In this document: positions 8,601-14,721 of the stretch, one piece after another | How positions within the stretch are numbered: the first letter of the stretch is position 1 | How the letters are laid out: each line of letters begins with the position of its first letter | NCBI GenBank assembly: GCA_001929475.1 | Contig: LXFE01001212.1 | Coordinates: 1-14,721, forward strand | Source of the DNA: Neolecta irregularis DAH-3 | Lineage: Eukaryota > Ascomycota > Neolectomycetes > Neolectales > Neolectaceae | Reading direction: 5' to 3' | DNA: 14,721 bases | Translations under genes and position numbers: made by a program | The notes under the pieces: generated by a model | Seen by the model: the letters and a program-made list of their open reading frames with translations, nothing else | What the model was told of the DNA's origin: nothing | Database searches by the model: none

Positions 8601-10765
8601 CCTTGAGTCTAAAAAGGACGAAGAACGAAAAGTAAACGCTTCGAGGTTAGTTCAGGATGAAACAAAGGCCGAAGGTTCCGTTGGATGGGATATTTACAAA
8701 ATATACATTCAAGCAGTTGGTGGTTGGCTGTTCTGGACTATCCTGGCCATTGGTTTTGCCATTCAACAGGGTGCTAGTATTGCACAAACTTTTTGGGTTC
8801 GAGAATGGGCAGCTCAGTACAAATCTGCAGATATCGCTCGAGCAACATTTCATCATGGAAGTTATGCTGTTGATAGTATGACCATGTCGAGTAATTTTCG
8901 AATTCAACATAATCATCATTTTCTTCCAGGAACTCCGCAACCCTCCCATCCTGCTGAAGTTGATATCAACTATTACCTCGGTGTCTATGCAGCACTCGCT
9001 ATGGCTTATATCATCGTTACGTTTATTCGAATGGGTATCATGTTTTGGGGAAGTATAAATGCCTCTGTGGATCTCTACAACAGACTTCTCCATTCAGTCA
9101 TGGGTGCTAAAATCCGTTTTTTTGACTCAACACCACTTGGTCGTATCATGAATCGCTTCTCAAAAGATATTGAAACAGTTGATCAGGAATTGGCTATTAC
9201 AGCTTTAGGTCTCCTTCATGATATGCTAGGAACACTTTCTGTTGTAATTTTGATCTCAGTCATTACGCCTGGTTTCCTGGTCGCCGGGTTATTCATTACG
9301 GCCTTGTATGCGGTCATTGGAACATTTTACCTTCGTGCATCTAGAGAACTGAAAAGACTGGAAAGCGTTAGTCGAAGTCCAATTTACCAGCACTTTGGCG
9401 AAACATTAGTGGGTGTCAGTACCATTCGAGCTTACGGAGATTCACGGCGATTCATAAAGGATAATTTGTCAAAGATTGACGCTAACAACAGACCGTTTAT
9501 TTATCTTTGGGTACGAAGCATTTGAATCAAATTAATTTCCAGGCTTGTAATCGGTGGCTGAGCATTCGGGTCGATATTGCTGGAGCTTTCGTCTGTTTCT
9601 TCTCCGCAATGTTTGTTCTCTTGAACAGTGATAGGCTTGATGCTGGATTAGCAGGGCTGTCTTTGACTTATGCTATAACTTTTACTGGTATGTTTTTCAT
9701 AGCGCTGATCCTTGAGTGACCTTTAAGATCATGTGTTGTGGGTCGTTCGATTATACGCAGCCAATGAAATGAATTTCAATTCAGTCGAACGAATTCGCGA
9801 ATTTTTAGACATTGAACAAGAAGCCCCTCAAGAAATCCCGGAGAAGAAGCCTTCCAAAAACTGGCCTGATAAAGGCGCCATCTCAGTTCGAAACCTTGTT
9901 CTTGAATATGCTTCAGATTTACCGCCGGTTATCAAGGATATTTCGTTCAATGTCGAAGCTGGAGCCAAGGTGGGCATTGTTGGTCGAACTGGCGCTGGAA
10001 AATCTACGATTGCTGCGGCATTCTTCCGATTTTTGGAAGCTAAACAAGGAACAATCATTATCGATGGCGTTGACATCTCTGAAATTGGATTGCAAGATTT
10101 AAGACAGCGACTCACAATCATCCCGCAAGATCCCACGTTGTTTACTGGCACCATTCGCAGTAATGTCGATCCCTTTGATTCCTTCGACGATGCAGAGATT
10201 TTTGAATCTTTGCGACGTGTCCATCTCATTGAAAGCTCTCCTGCTGCTATGGACGGCCAGAATATCAACATTTTCCTGAATCTTGAATCTCCCGTTGCTG
10301 AAGGAGGTGGAAATCTATCGCAAGGTCAACGACAGCTCCTTTGTCTTGCCAGAGCTTTGTTGAGAAGAAGCCGTATTGTCATCATGGATGAGGCAACTGC
10401 TTCTGTCGATCATAATCTCGATGCAAAAATTCAGCAGACCATAAGATCCGAGTTTGCTAGTTTTACCATTATAACAAGTATACATGGTCTTGTCTTTTTT
10501 CTTTACTAAAGTCTAGTTGCACATCGTCTGCTATCTATTATCGACTACGACAAGATCATAGTGCTTGATCAAGGAGAACTGAAGGAGGATGACCATCCAT
10601 ATCGTCTTCTTCAAAACGACGATTCAATATTTAAGGCACAATCCCTTGCCCTGAGCATCTTTTCTGACATGCTAGTCTATGTGCGAACAAAGTGGTGAAT
10701 ATGAAACTTTGGTAGACATGGCCAAAAGAGCATATCAGAGAACTCTATTGGTAGACATTGAATAA
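5633..10765 (+). CDS. ABC transporter, ABCC/MRP subfamily (full-length with TMD0)
   Basis: Exons: 5633-5700, 5734-6073, 6109-6555, 6600-7175, 7234-9510, 9543-9687, 9728-10477, 10517-10635, 10676-10765 (about 1603 aa). Family layout: an N-terminal TMD0 with an acidic loop (about residues 60-90), TMD1, NBD1, TMD2, NBD2. NBD1 has GPTGSGKT (about 688), LSGGQ (about 795) and [11 protein letters not shown], with Asp in place of the catalytic Glu, as is usual for ABCC NBD1. NBD2 has GRTGAGKS (about 1370), LSQGQ (about 1481), [12 protein letters not shown] and IAHRL, so it is the hydrolytic site. Such proteins export organic anions and glutathione conjugates at the vacuole or plasma membrane (Ycf1/Ybt1-like); the substrate here is unknown. 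Apparent in-frame stops (for example TGA at 5723) all fall in introns of 32-58 nt. The weakest junction is 7176-7233, which drops a few residues usually present before the [10 protein letters not shown] motif. A final GC-AG intron restores a typical C-terminus ending LVDIE. The ATG at 5633 is the only in-frame one upstream. Confidence 0.92.
10636..10675 (+). other. GC-AG intron, last intron of the ABC transporter
   Basis: The 40-nt intron begins AAG|GCACAATC and ends GCTAG, with branch-like TCTGAC. No GT donor is available nearby. Removing it joins DSIFK to [17 protein letters not shown], the expected C-terminal helix of MRP proteins. Without splicing, the frame ends in an unrelated tail with a TGA at 10696-10698. 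Confidence 0.8.
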
Positions 10766-10971
10766 TCGCGCGACGGCTTTCATATACATGATGACTCTCC
10801 GTCGTCCTTTGTTTGATGATATTTTATAAGACCATTACTGTAGGTGGGGCTTCATTATTGGGGGTGGGCATCTACAGTATAGACGGCGATTTTTCTTTGC
10901 AAAAAGGTAGAGGCCATTTGTTTCTCTTAAATATATTTCATATCGCTAGCTAGGCGCTAGTATCAACCAAA
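10766..10971. other. Short convergent gap between ABC transporter and exportin-4-like gene
   Basis: These 206 bp separate two convergent stop codons and probably hold both 3' UTRs. A minus-strand ATG at about 10922 opens only 20 codons. I see no gene or RNA here. Confidence 0.6.
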
Positions 10972-13900
10972 TCAGTACCTAGAAAGTCGTTCGCCGATTA
11001 TTTCAAAGGTTTTAACAAGCTCTGGTTCACGGCACATATAAATATCACGATAATGAGAAAAATATCTAAACTCTGATATAAAAGATTATGGTAAGAATGG
11101 AAAATGGCGAGAACAAGGCACATTGCATTCATTCGAGTGCTTTTGTAACTTGCCAAATGTTCAACAACATCTCTGCAATAGCTTTTCGAAAGTCATCCGA
11201 GGTTGGGTCGGTTCTTTGAATCTGCCTAGATATATCATCGAGGTGATCTATATAATGATTTCTCAATTTCAGTGTGTGAGCGATGGCATCACAAAGGTGG
11301 CTCTATACATCAACCGAATTTTCCTAGAGAAAGAAGCAAACATTCATGGCAACAAACCAAGGTACCAAACAAGATGCTATAGTGTTGACGAGGTTTACAG
11401 ATGGTGCACTGAATGTGTTATCAAGAAGCGCGAGGAATGACTGTTCAACTAAATTATCCGGCAGTGGATGCCCGCTGGTCACAATTTGACCAAGGAAAAA
11501 AACCGATATGTAGCCGTGGTGCGATATTTGAGAATCCCAGGAGGCAGTATGCTGAATAGATGTTTGGAACAATGGAATAACAATCGTAGGCGGAAGGCGG
11601 TGAATTATTGAGGTGTACTTTCTTGTTATATCGGCAATTAATCTTGCGTACGATTGAGCGATCTCTTGGACCTGTAAATAAATAATCAGTTGGTAAGTCT
11701 ATCGCGGGATGACCTGATGAATTTTGTTCGTGACCAATGGGAAGAGAACCGCGAGTCCCTGGACAGAGACATCAACCGCAGTTGGAGAAACCTCTGAAGG
11801 TTTTTCTGGATTCTCGTTATCAGAAAGAATGACTGTACTGATGATTTTCGTGATATATTCAACGTCTTCATAAGCGTCCAGGTCACCCGAGTCGTAAAAA
11901 TCACTTCCTTGCTCTGTAATGTTCGTCAGAACGATACAAAGAAGGTATGTACCGCTTCGAAATTGATAAAATGCAACAAGCAATTTAATGATTACTCTAT
12001 AAAGTGCAGACCGAGCTTTAATTTCAAATTGCATCGATTCATAGGACCGGAGGACGGTATAAAATAAAGTTAATATTGACATGATGACTTCCGGCGCCGA
12101 CGAAAAGCATTGAAAGACCTCAATAATAGACGACAGTCTAATCCAAAGGAATTCAAAGATTTGTTGGAAAGTTCGAGGTTGACAACCTCGACTAAGACCT
12201 TCGAGCATCTAAAAGTCAATTTTACATTACCAATATGACGATATACTTCGATTGCATTGATTGCTTGGTTTATTGAGGTTATGTCCATTTCTTTCTTCTG
12301 AATTTGGTCATAATATCTTTTGATGTTGTTTATGATCGCTTCGAGATAACGATATCCGACAATTGTGTATGCATTACCAGAGGAAAAAAGTGTAAGAGCT
12401 TCGATAAATTCACTCTATATAAGGTTTTCGTCACAAAAGTTATCATACGCATGAGTAAGATCAGGTAGGGTTGATAGTTTTGATAGAACCAATCCCAAAA
12501 GATGTTCAAATCTCTCTATTGACATTGAGTTGATACGCTAGGAGGAAATATACCATGTGAAAGAAAAATATCACAAAGAGCAGGCTGGCTGGCTATCGAC
12601 CGTAGCGTTTTCGCGATCAAACATTTGTCAGCCTCTGAGTTTCAGAGTTATTACCTGATGTATGAGCTCTCGTTCACCCGGCCAAAGCAAAATAACTCTT
12701 TCCACTTGAATCAAAATGAACGCAACAAGAGAACTTCTCTGCTCGACAATGAAGTCGCTACTGAGCCATGAGAGACTCCAGCGCTCAATCCACCACCACA
12801 GAGTCTCGATAAGTTTTGGACTTTGACAAGCATCGGGTAATGAATCTCCAAGAAGAAATTCTAACAACAAGAGAATTGTCTTGGCAAGTTCCATTGCAGT
12901 GCTTTGGTAATCCAGCAACTGTCGAGGTGGCGTTAGGAATTCTCCCTCAAATGAGTCGTCCGCAAGGATATATCCGGATATCATGACAGCCCAGTGAGCC
13001 TGCTCATGGACTTTTGCGAATCGATCGTATTCGTCAAGGAAACTTGATGTTCCTGGGCTTAGTAATATACCAGTTCTCAAAATTACCGTCTCTGTTGATT
13101 TGGATTAGTTGACGATATTCTATAACCAACATAGTCATTGTTTGAGCGAGTGACAGCAGTAAATCTGAAGGTGATTCTCGAGCCAGAGTCGCAAGTATGG
13201 TGAATTCCTCCTCATTTGATTCCTGAAAGTTGAGAAACAGTGGCATTCGATTCACATACCCAGTCTTTTGTCTCCAAATACTGGTCAAGTTCACCACCCT
13301 CCGTTGCTAACCGCAAGGCCTTATCTAAGCGACAAACAAGGTAAAAGCTAACTATATCTTTTGTTAAATCCTTAAAATAGGTTCGAGTATCAATATTTGC
13401 ATAGACCAAACTTTCGGAAATTTGCAACCACATTTTCCCGAATTGGACAAATGCAAGCCAAAAGTGTTCCTCTTCGCATTCTTCACATTCTGAACAAGCT
13501 TCACGAATTGTCCATGTAAATGCTCTACATACATATCCAAGGAATGAGAACATGTCAGTTGTCAATATGGGGTGGCATTCTGCCGGAAGCCCGAGAAACA
13601 ACGCTCGTGTTAATTCGGCCAAGAAGGATGTATGTGAACCAACTTCTTTGGGCGTTGAGATCGATGAGACGAGATTGATGAGAAGCTGGCCGAGGTGAGC
13701 TATGTGTAAGTGAATATGGGTCATAAGGGCAAACGAATGAAGGCCTGGATGTAGTGGGTTTGGGACTCTGGATTAAGAACAATCTCTCCTCGCAGATGCA
13801 CGAGGCGTAGTAAACATACACGAGCGCTTGGTGTGACATATGCCGAGGTTTCAACGAGTCGATTATATGTCTGTTCGTCAACCGACGAGAGTATTTTAGA

Positions 13901-14721
13901 CCGGATACCCGGAAAAGAAGAGCAATGACGCCATGGTTGACTACATTGGTCCAGCTCATTGGAAGTTCCAAGGGAGATCTGTCCGAGTCCCCCATGTCGA
14001 GACAAGGGTCTCTAGGATCTTGAGAGGATCCATATGGACCAAACTCCCAAGTCAATATGTTTTCCGCGAGTGTGACGGATAAATTAAGGATAGTGTCAGG
14101 CCCTGTGCTTGCAGTCATGCTTTTCAATATCTCGGTGTGCATGCTGCCAAGCGTCTTCTCCCACAGGACTATCATCATATTGTCTGTGAAGAGGCGATGG
14201 ATCCGCTCGAGCGATCCCAAACATAGCTGCAACGGACCGCTTGTCGAGGAGATCTCTTCGATCAGGGTGGTGGAGTACAAGAGAGCGACCATCCGTCGTC
14301 TCTCGTCGCCAGAAAACAGCTGATTGACAGTGCCATTGAGACGCCTGATCTCTGCTTCTCCGGATTCTAGCAGAAACCGCTTTGTGATGGCTGACGCTGC
14401 CCGAAGCACGGCCTCGTTGACCCATCTTGGGAGGTCAGCGCGCGAGGCCGCATAGAGCAGGAGCTGGCTCCTGAGCCGGTCCATATAGTCGGCGGTGTAT
14501 GAGACGAAATCGCGGCAGGTCGCATGCTGGATGGCGCCTGCGACATGGTACACAAGGCTCAAGACCTGTGTATGCGCAAGTATAAACTCGCACAGCGGCA
14601 GCACATTGGGCGCCGTCTTCAGCTCGCCGATAGCAGCGGCCTGCGATCTGGCGGTCTGTTTGCGAGTCAGCCGCCCGCGCCGCAGACGCAGATACCGGCG
14701 GGAGAACCGCAACCGCCTGTT
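10972..14721 (-). CDS. XPO4: Exportin-4-like nuclear transport receptor (karyopherin beta), N-terminus beyond window
   Basis: Exons on the minus strand: 14721(partial)-13909, 13870-13735, 13699-13260, 13222-13087, 13052-12678, 12634-12554, 12515-12449, 12412-12247, 12208-11953, 11913-11714, 11671-11366, 11302-11150, 11070-10972 (about 1075 aa seen; the family has about 1150). Exportin-4 is a RanGTP-dependent carrier built of HEAT repeats; in animals it exports eIF5A and Smad3. Matches to the family: PNVLPLCEFILAHTQV near the N-terminus, the LRSQLLLYAASR...VNEAVLRAASAITKR region, AENILTWEF followed by LPMSWTNVV, HWAVMISGYILADD, AIEMLEGLSRG, the YEDVEYITKII segment and the C-terminal REPELVKTFEIIGERL. 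Introns are 34-43 nt except 63 and 79 nt. Three junctions are uncertain: about 12677-12633, where a 43-nt intron, a 22-nt intron or a 1-nt frameshift all reconnect the frames; 11365-11303; and 11149-11071. The first exon is far more GC-rich than the rest. Confidence 0.82.

Noticed and set aside
8119-9093. Minus-strand open frames of 135 and 148 codons under the ABC transporter
   Set aside because: Antisense shadows of the long coding exon; no family similarity.
5633-10765. ABC transporter as a pseudogene with several frameshifts
   Set aside because: Every frame change coincides with a short intron having donor, branch-like site and acceptor, and the joined length is divisible by three with all NBD motifs intact.
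11129-11149. Stop codon at 11131-11129 as the natural end of the exportin-4-like protein
   Set aside because: Sequence further along (11070-10972) encodes a recognisable exportin-4 C-terminal segment (REPELVKTFEIIGERL), so an intron probably precedes it, though with an unusual 79-nt length.
12413-12420. In-frame TAG in the exportin-4-like gene suggesting a broken copy
   Set aside because: It is removed by a 36-nt intron (12448-12413) that keeps the family alignment continuous.

Overview
This is eukaryotic nuclear DNA, almost certainly from a fungus. The evidence is a GPI-type chitin-deacetylase-family protein with a hevein-like chitin-binding module, a fungal-style ABCC transporter, a nuclear gene for a mitochondrial complex I subunit, and many very short introns. 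The lineage cannot be fixed from the sequence. Retention of complex I argues against Saccharomyces- or Schizosaccharomyces-like yeasts; a basidiomycete, an early-diverging ascomycete or another fungus remains possible.

The window looks fragmented because no gene is a single ORF. Five genes resolve into full-length or near full-length proteins once 38 introns are placed by reading frame and family similarity. Of these, 35 are only 32-44 nt long. Most are GT-AG with a CTGAC/CTAAC/CTGAT-like branch site close to the acceptor.

Layout, left to right. 1-446: upstream sequence with an 11-bp inverted repeat. 447-2226 (+): secreted chitin-binding, deacetylase-like protein (478 aa, 9 introns) whose zinc-binding triad is lost, so it looks like a pseudoenzyme. 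2227-2824: unexplained convergent gap. 2825-4498 (-): 12-TM MFS transporter (496 aa, 5 introns). 4499-4798: shared divergent promoter. 4799-5388 (+): NDUFA12-type complex I subunit (147 aa, 4 introns), invisible as a continuous ORF. 5633-10765 (+): ABCC/MRP transporter (about 1603 aa, 8 introns including one GC-AG). 10766-10971: short convergent gap. 10972-14721 (-): exportin-4-like karyopherin (about 1075 aa seen, 12 introns), running off the right edge at its N-terminus and becoming strikingly GC-rich there.

The genes do not form one pathway. They are housekeeping functions (respiration, nuclear transport), two membrane transporters and a cell-wall protein packed closely together. The main points of interest are the ultra-short introns, a 7-nt microexon, an intron apparently ending in TG, and the catalytically dead but structurally preserved deacetylase.
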